Shown here: positions 9,817 through 18,644 of the stretch, one piece after another | How positions within the stretch are numbered: position 1 is the stretch's first letter | How the letters are laid out: each line of letters starts with the position of its first letter | DNA from: Vicinamibacterales bacterium | GTDB lineage: Bacteria > Acidobacteriota > Vicinamibacteria > Vicinamibacterales > 2-12-FULL-66-21 | DNA: 64,000 nt | Direction: 5' to 3' | Assembly (NCBI GenBank): GCA_035699745.1 | Contig: DASSPH010000079.1 | Span: 1-64,000, forward strand | The notes under the pieces: model-generated | The model's input: the letters and a program-made list of their open reading frames with translations, nothing else | Database searches by the model: none | Told to the model about the DNA's origin: nothing | Translations under genes and position numbers: made by a program

Positions 9817-11268
9817 ATGCGCAAGACCGCCATCGGACTCGCGTTCGCCGCCGTGTTGTCGACCGGCGTCTCGGCTCAGGACGCCGCCGGCACCATCGCC
9901 GCCGTAAAGAAGGCCATGGGAGCCGAGGCGCTGACCTCGATCACCTATTCGGGCGCCGCGGCGACGGGCAACTTCGGGCAGAGCAAGAACATCGCCGGCC
10001 CGCTGGCGATGACGGCGATTGCCGGCTACCGCCGCACGCTCGATCTCAGCCAGCCGTCTTCACGTGCGATCGGCACGACGATGCCGCCGGCGGCGGCGGG
10101 AGGTCCGCCGCCGCAGCCGGGCACGTTCAATCAGGGCATCGCGCCGACGGCGACGTGGCCGCAGCAGGTCGAGATCTGGCTCACCCCGTGGGGGTTCCTC
10201 CAGGGCGCGGCGGCGAACAACGCCACCGCACGCGCTCAGCGGATCGACGGCAAGCCGTTCACAGCGCTGACCTGGTCGCCGTCCCAGAAAGCTCCGTCCG
10301 GGCAGCCCTATCGCGTCATCGGCTATGTCAACGATCGGCAGATGATCGAGCGGGTGGAGACGTGGATCGAGCATCCCGTGATGGGCGACCTGCACGTCGA
10401 GCAGAGCTACAGCGACTACCGTGACGTCAACGGCGTGAAAGTGCCGGGACGCATCGTCCAGAAGCGCGGCGGCATGCAGACGTTCGAGGCCACGGTGAAC
10501 GAAGCGATCGCGAATCCGCCGAACCTGGCGGATTTGCTCCAGCCGCCCACCGCGGGCGGCGGCCGCGCCGGCGGACCCGGCGGGGCGCCCGCCGGACCGC
10601 CCGCGCCGCCGGCGGTGCAGTCGGAGAAGCTCGCGGACGGCGTGTTCCGCATCACCGGCGGCTACGTCGCGCTCGCCGTCGAGCTCAGGAACGAGGTCGT
10701 GGTCCTCGAGGGCGGGCAGAACGAGGCGCGCGGGCTCGCGGTGATCGGCGAGACGAAGCGGCTCTTTCCGTCGAAGCCGATCCGCTACGTGGTGAACACG
10801 CACGCGCACTTCGATCACGCGAGCGGGCTGGCGCCATTCGCGGCGGACGGAGTGACGATCATCACGCACACGAACAATGCCGCGTTCCTCGCCAGAGCGC
10901 TCGGCAACGCGCGGACCCTGGCCGGCGACGCGCTCGCGAAATCACGGCGCAAGCCCATGGTGGAAGGCGCCGGCGACAAGCGCGTGCTCACCGACGGCGC
11001 CCGGACGATCGAGCTGCACCACGTGAAGGATCTCGAGCACAGCGACGGCATGCTCATCGCCTTCCTGCCGAAAGAGCGCATCCTCTTCACCGGCGACTTC
11101 AACGTGCCCGCCGCCGGCCAGCCCGTCAGTCCGGCGATCAGGACGCTGGTCGACAACACCGAGCGACTGAAGCTGGATTTCGAGCGTCATGTGACGGTGC
11201 ACGCGCCGAATCCCGATCGGCCGCTGACCAAGGCGGACCTGCTCGCGCTGCTGAAAGGCGGCAGCTAG
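9817..11268 (+). CDS. Secreted metallo-beta-lactamase-fold hydrolase
   Basis: A 483-residue exported protein. Residues 1-20 (RKTAIGLAFAAVLSTGVSAQ) are a signal peptide. Residues about 21-230 form a lipoprotein-carrier-like beta domain, followed by a Pro/Gly/Ala-rich linker. The C-terminal MBL domain has the zinc motif THAHFDHASG (HxHxDH) and a later HSDGMLIAFLPKERILFTGD, which supplies the downstream Asp and His ligands. Substrate unknown: the fold includes lactamases, lactonases and esterases, and this two-domain form is frequent in Acidobacteriota. The start has a very good GGAGGA Shine-Dalgarno and a perfect TATAAT upstream. It is embedded among DNA-repair genes but has no evident link to them. 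Confidence 0.88.
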   Translation: MRKTAIGLAFAAVLSTGVSAQDAAGTIAAVKKAMGAEALTSITYSGAAATGNFGQSKNIAGPLAMTAIAGYRRTLDLSQPSSRAIGTTMPPAAAGGPPPQPGTFNQGIAPTATWPQQVEIWLTPWGFLQGAAANNATARAQRIDGKPFTALTWSPSQKAPSGQPYRVIGYVNDRQMIERVETWIEHPVMGDLHVEQSYSDYRDVNGVKVPGRIVQKRGGMQTFEATVNEAIANPPNLADLLQPPTAGGGRAGGPGGAPAGPPAPPAVQSEKLADGVFRITGGYVALAVELRNEVVVLEGGQNEARGLAVIGETKRLFPSKPIRYVVNTHAHFDHASGLAPFAADGVTIITHTNNAAFLARALGNARTLAGDALAKSRRKPMVEGAGDKRVLTDGARTIELHHVKDLEHSDGMLIAFLPKERILFTGDFNVPAAGQPVSPAIRTLVDNTERLKLDFERHVTVHAPNPDRPLTKADLLALLKGGS

Positions 11269-11286
11269 CCGCATCCATCGTGAACC

Positions 11287-12600
11287 ATGCCCAGTCGCAC
11301 CGATCACGAGATCGTCCTGGCCGCGGGGCGGGAAGTTCCGATCTCGAACCCGCGCAAGATCCTGATTCCCGGCGCGGGCGTGACGAAGCTCGACCTGGTC
11401 CGCTACTACCTCGCGGTCGCGGACGGAGCGCTGCGCGCGGCGGGAAACCGGCCGAACGTACTGGTGCGGTATCCGAACGGCATCGACGGCGAGTTCTTCT
11501 ACCAGAAGCGCGCGCCGGCGTCCCGGCCGCCGTGGATCGACGTGGTCGCGCTGCAGTTTCCTTCCGGGCGCACCGCCGAGGAAGTGGTGCCGCGCGACGC
11601 CGCGGCGCTCGCCTGGATGGCGAATCTCGCCTGCCTCGAGCTGCACCCGCATCCGGTTCGTGACGACGACCTCGACCATCCTGACGAGCTGCGCGTCGAT
11701 CTCGATCCGGTGCCGGGCATCGGCTGGGCGCAGATTCGCCAGGTCGCCGCCGTCGTCCGCGCGACGCTCGTGGACGCGGGGCTCACCGGATGGCCGAAGA
11801 CCTCCGGATCCAGGGGCATGCACGTCTACGTGCGCATCGAGCGGCGGTGGAGCTTCACCGAGGTCCGCCGCGCGGCGCTGGCGCTGGCGCGTGAAGTCGA
11901 GCGGCGCGCGCCGCAGCTCGCCACCAGCAAGTGGTGGAAGGAAGAGCGGCACGGCGTGTTCCTCGACTACAACCAGAACGCGAAGGATCGCACGATCGCG
12001 GCGGCCTACTCGGTGCGCCCGCGGCCCGATGCCCGCGTCTCCGCACCGCTGGCGTGGGACGAAGTCGACGCCTGCGAGCCCGGGGACTTCACGCTGCTGA
12101 CCATGCCCGGCCGATTCGCGGCCATCGGCGACTGCCACGCCGCGATCGACGATCGCGCCGGGTCGCTGGACGCGCTGCTCGAGCTGTCGGCGCGCCAGGA
12201 AAAAGAAGGGCAGGGGGACGCGCCATGGCCGCCGCACTACCGCAAGCAGGCGGGTGAAGGTCCGCGCGTCGCTCCTTCGCGCCGGCGGACGCCGGCGCAT
12301 CCGCTCGTCGAGATCGGGCGCGCGCGAAAGAAGTCGGACGCGCTCGACGGTTTCGAGCGGTGGAAGCAGCGCCATCCCGACGCCGCCGCCCACCTCCAGC
12401 CGGCGGACGTCCTCGTGGACGCGATGCGCGGCCGCTTTCACACGTGGACGCGGGTCCGCGTCAACCTGCAGCACGTGCCGGCGGAGCTGCGGCCGCCCCA
12501 GGAACCGCTCGATCCGAACGACGATATCGCCGCCGACTGGCACGTCAGCGACTCCGGCCGGCGGCCCCGAAAACCTTCTCGAGCTCGTACGGAGTCGTGA
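11287..12600 (+). CDS. LigD-type primase/polymerase domain protein
   Basis: A 437-residue stand-alone PolDom of the archaeo-eukaryotic primase superfamily. The catalytic acidic pair is in LRVDLDPVPG, and SGSRGMHVYVRI is the nucleotide-binding loop conserved in LigD polymerases. TMPGRF and the basic C-terminal region also fit. Such enzymes add templated or ribonucleotides at broken DNA ends before ligation. In Pseudomonas and Mycobacterium this domain is fused to the ligase; here it is separate. The last 56 bp overlap the convergent ligase gene on the other strand. There is no phosphoesterase domain and no Ku nearby. Confidence 0.9.
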   Translation: MPSRTDHEIVLAAGREVPISNPRKILIPGAGVTKLDLVRYYLAVADGALRAAGNRPNVLVRYPNGIDGEFFYQKRAPASRPPWIDVVALQFPSGRTAEEVVPRDAAALAWMANLACLELHPHPVRDDDLDHPDELRVDLDPVPGIGWAQIRQVAAVVRATLVDAGLTGWPKTSGSRGMHVYVRIERRWSFTEVRRAALALAREVERRAPQLATSKWWKEERHGVFLDYNQNAKDRTIAAAYSVRPRPDARVSAPLAWDEVDACEPGDFTLLTMPGRFAAIGDCHAAIDDRAGSLDALLELSARQEKEGQGDAPWPPHYRKQAGEGPRVAPSRRRTPAHPLVEIGRARKKSDALDGFERWKQRHPDAAAHLQPADVLVDAMRGRFHTWTRVRVNLQHVPAELRPPQEPLDPNDDIAADWHVSDSGRRPRKPSRARTES

Positions 12601-13633
12601 TCTCGAGCTGGTCGTAGCGGCAGTCTGCGGGCCGCTTGTCGGATCGCCACCGCAGGAACACCGCCGCGTGGCGGAATCGATCCCCCTGCATGTGGTCGTA
12701 CTTGACCTCGCAGACGCGCTCGATCCGAAGCGGCTCCCACGACAGATCCTTGCCGGCGCTCCAGCGGCTCTGGCCGCCCGGCATGCGGGTCATCTCGCCG
12801 GCGCCGGCCTCGGCCCAGTCCCGCCACGGGTGATGCTCGAGCGCGTTGCTCCGCAGCGGCGCCAGCTCCCCGACGAGCTGGCGGCGCGCCGCCATGTTGA
12901 ATGCCGACGTGACGCCGACGTGATGCAGGCGGTCGCGGTTGTCGTAGAGGCCCAGCAGCAGCGAGCCGACCAGCGTGCCGCGCCCGTTCTTGTGCCAGCG
13001 GAAGCCGGCCACCACGCAATCGGCGGTGCGGACGTGTTTCACCTTGATCATCGTCCGCTTGCCGGGCTCGTAGACGGCGGAATCCGGCTTGACGATCACG
13101 CCGTCGAGCCCCGCTCCCTCGAACCGGGACAGCCACTCGGCCGCCTGGCCGCGATCGCGCGTCATCGGCGTGAGATGGACCGGCGGCCTGGCGCCGGCGA
13201 GGACGCGTTCGAGCCGCGCGCGCCGTTCCCGCTGCGGCGACTGGCGCAGATCCTCGCCGTCCGCGGCCAGCGCGTCGAACGCGACGAACGACGCCGGCGT
13301 CGCCGCCGCGAGCCTGGCGACGCGCGACGCGGCCGGATGCAGCCGCAACTGCAGCGCGTCGAAGTCGAGGCCTGTGGCGGTGGCGATGACGATCTCGCCG
13401 TCGATCACGCACCCCTCGGGCAGTTGCGCGATCAACGCGTCGTGCAGCTCCGGGAAGTAACGATCGAGCGGCCGCAGGTCGCGGCTCTGGATGTAGACGT
13501 CGCCGCCGCCGCGATACACGATCGCGCGGAAGCCGTCCCATTTCGGCTCGTAGATGAAGCCGTCACCCTCGGGAAGATCGGTGGCGAGCTTCGCGAGCAT
13601 CGGCTCGATCGGCGGTTGGAGAGGCAGGCCCAC
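12545..13633 (-). CDS. ATP-dependent DNA ligase (LigC/LigD-like)
   Basis: A second, paralogous ATP-dependent ligase of about 362 residues. Motif I is YEPKWDGFRAIVY, with the adenylated Lys at about residue 31; CVIDGEIVIA, FVAFDALA, LDGVIVKPDSAVYEPGKRT and MIKVKHVR are motifs III to V. The C-terminus (EVKYDHMQGDRFRHAAVFLR WRSDK, OB fold) is typical of the LigC group. The frame is open to an ATG at 13681 that overlaps the divergent ychF ATG; I prefer the GTG at 13633, which starts next to the conserved region and leaves room for promoters. The 3' end overlaps the polymerase gene. It probably serves end-joining or gap repair together with the two LigD-type genes. Confidence 0.88.
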   Translation of the reverse strand: MGLPLQPPIEPMLAKLATDLPEGDGFIYEPKWDGFRAIVYRGGGDVYIQSRDLRPLDRYFPELHDALIAQLPEGCVIDGEIVIATATGLDFDALQLRLHPAASRVARLAAATPASFVAFDALAADGEDLRQSPQRERRARLERVLAGARPPVHLTPMTRDRGQAAEWLSRFEGAGLDGVIVKPDSAVYEPGKRTMIKVKHVRTADCVVAGFRWHKNGRGTLVGSLLLGLYDNRDRLHHVGVTSAFNMAARRQLVGELAPLRSNALEHHPWRDWAEAGAGEMTRMPGGQSRWSAGKDLSWEPLRIERVCEVKYDHMQGDRFRHAAVFLRWRSDKRPADCRYDQLEITTPYELEKVFGAAGRSR

Positions 13634-13679
13634 GCGCGTCCCGGCTGAACGCGCGATGTTATCATCGTAGGTTCCATCC

Positions 13680-14783
13680 ATGCTCAGAGCCGGAATCGTA
13701 GGTCTCCCCAACGTCGGCAAGTCCACGCTCTTCAACGCCATCACCCGGACGCGGAAAGCCGAGGCTGCCAACTACCCGTTCTGCACGATCGACCCGAACG
13801 TCGGCATCGTCACCGTGCCTGACGCGCGTCTTCAGCAGCTTCAGCGGATCGCCAGGACGAATGTCGTCATCGCCGCCGCGATCGAGTTCGTCGATATCGC
13901 CGGGCTGGTGAAAGGCGCCAGCCAGGGCGAAGGACTCGGCAACAAGTTCCTGACGCATGTACGAGAGGTCGACGCGATCGTCCAGGTGGTGCGCTGCTTC
14001 GAGGATCCGGACGTGCATCACGTCAGCGGGACCGTGGACCCGGTGCGGGACATCGAGGTGATCAATACGGAGCTGATGCTGGCCGACCTCGAAACGGTGC
14101 GGAAGCGGCGCGAGCGCACGTCGAAGGACGCCAGACGGGGGGACAAAGCCGCGGCCGTTGAAGACGAGGTGCTGGCGAAGGTCGAGTCCGCACTCGACGC
14201 GGGGAGGCCGGCACTCACGGTCGAGCTTGCCGCCGAGGAGCGCGCGCTGTCGCGGCAACTGTTCCTGCTCACCGACAAGCCGACCATCTTCGCCTGCAAC
14301 GTCGCCGAGGCCGAGCTCGCCGCCGCGGACGCCAATCCCGGCGTCGTCAAGGTCCGCGAGTATGTCCGCACCCATCTGGCGTGCGAGGCGGTCGTCATCA
14401 GTGCGCAGATCGAGAGCGATCTCGTCGATCTGGATCCCGACGAAGCGCAGGCCTACCTGCGCGCGCTCGGGGTGCAGGAAAGCGGCATGGGCGACTTGAT
14501 CCGGGCGACGTATCATCTGCTCGGGCTGCAGACGTTCTTCACCGCCGGCGAGAAGGAAGTGCGCGCCTGGACGATCCACGCCGGCGACACCGCGCCGAGG
14601 GCCGCAGGCGTCATCCACTCGGATTTCGAGCGCGGCTTCATCAAGGCGGAGACCGTCGCCTATGACGACCTCGTCGCCTGCGGCTCGGTTGCCGCCGCGC
14701 GGGACAGGGGACTCTACCGGATGGAAGGCAAGGAGTACGTCGTCGCCGACGGCGACGTGCTGCTGTTCAAGTTCAACGTGTAA
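13680..14783 (+). CDS. ychF: Ribosome-associated GTPase/ATPase YchF (OLA1 family)
   Basis: A 367-residue YchF with full-length family architecture: G domain opening [20 protein letters not shown], a G3-type [17 protein letters not shown], a coiled-coil insertion with many Arg/Lys/Glu near residues 135-180, and the TGS-like C-terminus around [17 protein letters not shown]...[15 protein letters not shown]. The usual NKxD specificity motif is replaced by NVAE (in FACNVAEAE), the reason YchF prefers ATP. It binds ribosomes and modulates translation and stress responses. A TATCAT hexamer at 13660-13665 may be the -10. The stop is 11 nt before the next start. Confidence 0.97.
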   Translation: MLRAGIVGLPNVGKSTLFNAITRTRKAEAANYPFCTIDPNVGIVTVPDARLQQLQRIARTNVVIAAAIEFVDIAGLVKGASQGEGLGNKFLTHVREVDAIVQVVRCFEDPDVHHVSGTVDPVRDIEVINTELMLADLETVRKRRERTSKDARRGDKAAAVEDEVLAKVESALDAGRPALTVELAAEERALSRQLFLLTDKPTIFACNVAEAELAAADANPGVVKVREYVRTHLACEAVVISAQIESDLVDLDPDEAQAYLRALGVQESGMGDLIRATYHLLGLQTFFTAGEKEVRAWTIHAGDTAPRAAGVIHSDFERGFIKAETVAYDDLVACGSVAAARDRGLYRMEGKEYVVADGDVLLFKFNV

Positions 14784-14794
14784 TCTGTTGCGAC

Positions 14795-15736
14795 GTGCGC
14801 ACCACGCGTGGATTGATCGGCGCCGCGGCGTTCAGTGCGGTCGTGCTTTCCGCCTGGTTCATGGTCCGGGCGGGAATCGCGTCGGCGCCGGCAGCCAGCG
14901 TGCCGCAGCGGATCGCCGGCGGCAGGTTCGAAGCCTCCGGCGTGGCGCACGTCCCCGGCACCAACGGCGTCCTCTTCGTCGACGACGGCCGCACGCGCGA
15001 AATCTTCTGGATGGAGCTGAGCGCCGAGGGGCGCCAGCGGTCGGCGGCGCTGCCGATCTCACTCGGCGCAGACGTCACGGATCTCGAAGGGATCACGTTC
15101 GACGGCAGCCGCTTCTACGTGGTCGGATCGCAATCCAAGCACACCGGTTTCGACGGCGACGGACTGGTGCGGTTCCGCTTCGATCCTCGGACCCGCCGCA
15201 CGACCGATGTCGAGCGCATCCGCGGCCTCAAGGCGTGGCTGGCGGACCGGGTGCCCGAGCTGAAAGGCACCGCGCGCGTGCTCGGCGACGAAGCGCTCAA
15301 CATCGAAGCGATCGCGTGGGACCCTGAGCGCGGCCGCCTGCTGCTCGGGTTGCGGGCGCCGGTGATCGCCGGGAAGGCGCTGGTGATTCCGCTGAAGCTG
15401 CAGGATGCGGCCGGTCCCTTATCGGCGGCGAACCTGCGGGTGGACGGCGCCGCGATTCGCCTGCCGCTGCAGGGCGCGGGAATCCGCAGCCTCGAGTACG
15501 ATGCGGGCGCGCGCGCCTTCCGGGTGATCAGCGGGGCGGCGCTGAATGACGAGACGCGGGAGTTCCGGATCCTCGAATGGAAGGGTGACGCCGCGGCGGC
15601 GGGTCCGCTGTCGGTGCTGGCGACGTTTCCACGGAGCTTGAAGCCCGAAGGGATTACGACGGCATCAATCGGCGAGCGGCGGGTCAGCGTGCTCGTGTTC
15701 GACGTGGGGCGCTTCGCGCTGCTCAGTACTCAATGA
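14795..15736 (+). CDS. DUF3616 family exported protein
   Basis: A 313-residue protein beginning with a GTG. The N-terminus (RGLIGAAAFSAVVLSAWFMVRAG) is a signal peptide or membrane anchor. The rest is a beta-propeller-like domain with repeated strands such as GRFEASGVAHVPGTNGVLFVDD, DLEGITFDGSRFYVVGS and NIEAIAWDPERGRLLLGLRAP; this D(L/I)EG(I/A)(T/A) plus strand pattern is characteristic of DUF3616. Function is unknown. The gene follows ychF by 11 nt, probably on the same transcript, and its 3' end overlaps the convergent asparaginase gene by 14 bp. Confidence 0.82.
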   Translation: MRTTRGLIGAAAFSAVVLSAWFMVRAGIASAPAASVPQRIAGGRFEASGVAHVPGTNGVLFVDDGRTREIFWMELSAEGRQRSAALPISLGADVTDLEGITFDGSRFYVVGSQSKHTGFDGDGLVRFRFDPRTRRTTDVERIRGLKAWLADRVPELKGTARVLGDEALNIEAIAWDPERGRLLLGLRAPVIAGKALVIPLKLQDAAGPLSAANLRVDGAAIRLPLQGAGIRSLEYDAGARAFRVISGAALNDETREFRILEWKGDAAAAGPLSVLATFPRSLKPEGITTASIGERRVSVLVFDVGRFALLSTQ

Positions 15737-16829
15737 ACATCCGCTGGATCTCGCCGGGGCTCTGAGTCTTCGCCAGCGCCAGCATCAGCAGGATGCGCGC
15801 CTTGACCGGCGCGAGATCCTCCCCGGCGATGGCGCGCTCGCGGGGGTTGGGCGCCGCTGACGGGCCGGCGCTTGCGGCGCGGGGACGCGCGGCGATGCGA
15901 CCGCTGCCGGCGCGCGTCGTCGTGACCACGAAGACGCCTTTCTCGAGCGCGTAGCGGATGCCTTCGCCCTGGGTTCCGCTGGTCGCGCCGGCGCCCGCCG
16001 TGGCCATGACGATTCCTTTGGCCCCGTGATCGACGGCCGCCTTGATGAGGTCGCCCGGCGCTCCCTGGTAGGTGAGGATGACGTCGACACGCGGCAGCGA
16101 CGTCATGTCCTGGACGTCGAACTCGCTCTGCGCGGTGTGCCGCTTCTCCACCTTCCGGTAGAACGCGACGCGGTCGTCGTCGACGACGCCGAGGACGCCG
16201 TAGTTGCGCGTCTGAAAGGTGTGCAGCCGCAAGGCGTCGGTCTTGGTGGCTTCGCGCGCGGCGTTGATCTCGTCGTTCAGTACCACCATGACGCCGCGTC
16301 CGCGCGCCGCCGGACTTGCGGCGACGCGGAAACCCTCCAGCAGGTTGGCCGCGCCTTCGTATCCGAGCTCGCTCGGATTGCGCATCGATCCCACCACCGC
16401 CACCGGCTTGTCGGAGCGGACCGTGAGATTGAGGAAGTAGGCAAGCTCCTCGAGCGTGTCGGTGCCGCTGGTGACGACGATGCCGGCGAGGCCGGCGTCG
16501 TCTTTGTAGAGCTGATTGATCCGCCGCGCCAGCGCGAGCCACTGCTCGATCGTGATCTGGGAGCTGGAGGTGTTGGCGAACTGCTCGTGCTCGGCGCGGG
16601 CGTAGCGGCCGATATCGGGCATCGATGCGACGAGCTCCGCGGCGGAGAGGCGGCCGCCGTTGCGATTCGAGATCGTTCCGCCGGTTGCGAGCAGCCGGAC
16701 GCGCGGGAGGTCGGCCGCGGCCTGGGACGGGGCGGCGGCGGTCTGTCCGGCAGGCGGCTGCGCCGCGACGGACCGAACGCCCGCCGCGAGCGTCAAAAGA
16801 AGCGCGGCAGAGACGATGGAAGCGCGCAT
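15723..16829 (-). CDS. ansB: L-asparaginase, periplasmic type II
   Basis: A 368-residue exported asparaginase. Residues 1-23 form a signal peptide ending AAQ; a short Ala/Pro/Gln linker precedes the enzyme. The nucleophile threonine is in LLATGGTISN (about Thr52), and the second catalytic triad segment is VVTSGTDTLEELAYFL, matching the usual HGTDTxEET with Ser instead of His at the first position. GSMRNPSELGYEGAANLLEG and FQTRNYGVLG are conserved family segments. It hydrolyses asparagine to aspartate and ammonia in the periplasm. A small gene ends just upstream (16837) and may be cotranscribed; a TATAGT at 16836-16841 is 6 nt before the ATG. Confidence 0.94.
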   Translation of the reverse strand: MRASIVSAALLLTLAAGVRSVAAQPPAGQTAAAPSQAAADLPRVRLLATGGTISNRNGGRLSAAELVASMPDIGRYARAEHEQFANTSSSQITIEQWLALARRINQLYKDDAGLAGIVVTSGTDTLEELAYFLNLTVRSDKPVAVVGSMRNPSELGYEGAANLLEGFRVAASPAARGRGVMVVLNDEINAAREATKTDALRLHTFQTRNYGVLGVVDDDRVAFYRKVEKRHTAQSEFDVQDMTSLPRVDVILTYQGAPGDLIKAAVDHGAKGIVMATAGAGATSGTQGEGIRYALEKGVFVVTTTRAGSGRIAARPRAASAGPSAAPNPRERAIAGEDLAPVKARILLMLALAKTQSPGEIQRMFIEY

Positions 16830-16835
16830 GGCGCC

Positions 16836-16841
16836 ACTATA
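16836..16841 (-). promoter_or_regulatory. Possible -10 element before the asparaginase gene
   Basis: On the minus strand TATAGT lies 6 nt before ATG 16829, suggesting a leaderless transcript. It overlaps the stop codon of the upstream small gene, so part of the match may be coincidental. Confidence 0.3.
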
Positions 16842-17049
16842 CCTGACGGGGGGTGCGCGCGCAGTTCAGGGTGAGCCAGCTGCTCAAGTGGTGCACCGCT
16901 TCGTGGGGCGTGGCGCCGTAGAACGGCATCATCGCGCGGGAGCCGCCCGGTGCGCGCGCGATCTGGGCGCGCCATTTGGTCCCGACGGCAGAGACCTCGA
17001 TCTTGTACTCGCGGCCGTTGATGGTTTCGTCGAAGCGTTGGACTCTCAC
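16837..17049 (-). CDS. Small conserved hypothetical protein
   Basis: A 70-residue protein read from the GTG at 17049: VRVQRFDETINGREYKIEV, then GTKWRAQIARAPGGSRAMMP and FYGATPHEAVHHLSSWL. The frame stays open to ATGs at 17112 and 17118, but these extensions are Arg-rich and less protein-like. The strand-rich pattern and the invariant-looking FYG(A)TP segment resemble short proteins I associate with Acidobacteriota, without known function. It lies head-to-head with the secreted-protein/AddBA operon and 7 nt upstream of the asparaginase gene. Confidence 0.6.
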   Translation of the reverse strand: MRVQRFDETINGREYKIEVSAVGTKWRAQIARAPGGSRAMMPFYGATPHEAVHHLSSWLTLNCARTPRQV

Positions 17050-17175
17050 GGCGAGGCAGCATTCTAGCGCCGCGTCCGTGCGGCGCAAGCGAAAGAAGGC
17101 GCGAAGGCGCATCCACATGCAGCAGACGCCATGAATGTCGGCGCGCCCGCGAAAAAATTCTGCTGCCGTGTCAGA

Positions 17176-17219
17176 ATGTCCACAAGCTTTCCACCGTTCA
17201 TCCACATGTTTTCCACAGG
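17176..17219 (+). repeat. Four 11-bp-phased DnaA-box-like 9-mers
   Basis: Nine-mers begin at 17176 (ATGTCCACA), 17187 (CTTTCCACC), 17198 (TCATCCACA) and 17209 (TTTTCCACA), each exactly 11 bp after the last and all in the same orientation. The last fits the DnaA-box pattern TTWTNCACA perfectly and the third has 8 of 9 matches to TTATCCACA. A fifth weaker copy (GCATCCACA) is at 17109. An A/T tract (GAAAAAATTC) lies at 17151-17160. The array overlaps the likely start codon at 17206. Confidence 0.6.
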
Positions 17220-18642
17220 GCGGTTCCGCCGCGCTCTCGCCGTTGTCTCGATGCTGTCGTGCAGCCTGTCGGTGTCGGCGCAGACCGCGCCGGCAGACGT
17301 CTCGCTGTACCGGATTTTCCTGAACGACGGCACGACGCTCCTGAGCTACGGCGAGTTCGCGCGCGTCGCCGACCGTGTGGTGGTGTCGCTGCCGCTCGAC
17401 GCCGCGCCGCCGTCGAGCGATCCGGCGTCGCTGGTCGCAGGTCCGCCGCTGCACCTGCTCAGCATTCCGGCCGAGACCGTGGATTGGGAGAAGACGGACG
17501 CATATGCGGACTCGGTGCGCGCGACGCGTTATGCCGCCACGCGCGGGCCGGACGACTTCGCGCTGCTCAACGAAGCGGTGTCGCGATCGCTGAACGAGAT
17601 CGCCCTGACGGCGGATCCGGCGCGCAAGGTGGCGATGGCGGCCGAGGCGCGGCAGAACGTGACGAAGTGGGCGGCCGACCACTTCGGCTATCGCGCCGAG
17701 CGCGTCGCCGAGCTGGCCGGGCTCTTCGACAGCGTCATCGCGGAAACGCGCGCCCAGGGTGGCGCGGTGAACGTCGACTTGAGCCTGGTCGCCAATATGG
17801 CGGCGCCGCCGTCCGTGCCGCTGCTGCCGCCGCCGTCGTTCGAGGATCACATCGATCAGGCGCTCCGCGCCGCCGCGCTGTCCCCCGAGGCCAGCGAGCG
17901 GATTTCCCTGCTCCGCTCGATCGAACGCGTGCTGGTGGAGGCCGGGGTCGGACGTTCGGCGGCGACGGTGCCGCTGTACGCGCGGGCGCGGAGCGCGCTG
18001 GTCGCCGAAGAGCGCGCCAGCCGCGCCTACGAGGCCCTGACGCGCGACGCGATGCAGGCAGCGGATCGCTACGCGCGCGCCGCCGACGTCACCGGCGTCG
18101 AGCGGATCATCCGCCGCGCGCTGTCGGAGGACGATCGACTCGGGCAGCGGCGGCCGCAGGAGATGGCGGCGCTGCTGGCGACCCTGGACACGAAGCTCGA
18201 CGCGGCCAGGCGGCTCCGCCTGGCGCGCGACAACTGGGCCCTCCGGGCCGACGCGCTGCGCACCTATCGGGCGGCGGTGGCGCGGCCGCTGTCGCTGCTG
18301 CGCGTGTCGCGCGACTCGCTGGATCAGATCAAACGGCTGGCCGGCCCGTCGTACACGGTGCTGCAGCGCCTCAACGCGCGGATGAGCGAGGCGGCGCGCC
18401 TGATGGCCGCGATCGGCGCTCCCGCCGAAGCGGCGGCCGCCCACGCCATCGTCAAGAGCGCGGTGCAGTTCGCGGCGCGCGCCGGCGAGCTCCGCCTGCG
18501 CGCCGTCGCCACCCGCGAGATGCTGCCCGCCAACGAGGCATCGTCGGCCGCGGCGGGCGCCCTCATGTTCTTCGAACGGGCGAACGAGGAGCTGGCGGCG
18601 CTCGCCGCGCTGCCGGCGCTTCCGCCGGCCGGGCCGCGCTGA
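17206..18642 (+). CDS. Secreted, largely helical protein of unknown function
   Basis: About 478 residues. The frame is open from 17131, but the ATG at 17206 directly begins a good signal peptide (FSTGRFRRALAVVSMLSCSL, cleaved near SVSAQ). A short beta region (SLYRIFLNDGTTLLSYGEFA, RVVVSLPLD) is followed by about 350 residues of mostly charged amphipathic helices, for example RISLLRSIERVLVEAGVG and REMLPANEASSAAAG. I recognise no family. Helices and secretion suggest a periplasmic scaffold or tetratricopeptide-like fold, which is a guess. The next gene starts 2 nt after its stop, so it heads the AddB/AddA-like operon. Confidence 0.75.
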   Translation: MFSTGRFRRALAVVSMLSCSLSVSAQTAPADVSLYRIFLNDGTTLLSYGEFARVADRVVVSLPLDAAPPSSDPASLVAGPPLHLLSIPAETVDWEKTDAYADSVRATRYAATRGPDDFALLNEAVSRSLNEIALTADPARKVAMAAEARQNVTKWAADHFGYRAERVAELAGLFDSVIAETRAQGGAVNVDLSLVANMAAPPSVPLLPPPSFEDHIDQALRAAALSPEASERISLLRSIERVLVEAGVGRSAATVPLYARARSALVAEERASRAYEALTRDAMQAADRYARAADVTGVERIIRRALSEDDRLGQRRPQEMAALLATLDTKLDAARRLRLARDNWALRADALRTYRAAVARPLSLLRVSRDSLDQIKRLAGPSYTVLQRLNARMSEAARLMAAIGAPAEAAAAHAIVKSAVQFAARAGELRLRAVATREMLPANEASSAAAGALMFFERANEELAALAALPALPPAGPR

Positions 18643-18644
18643 TC

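Noticed and set aside
14781-14786. TAATCT before the DUF3616 gene as a promoter
   Set aside because: The first three bases are the ychF stop codon and the genes are 11 nt apart; readthrough from ychF is simpler.
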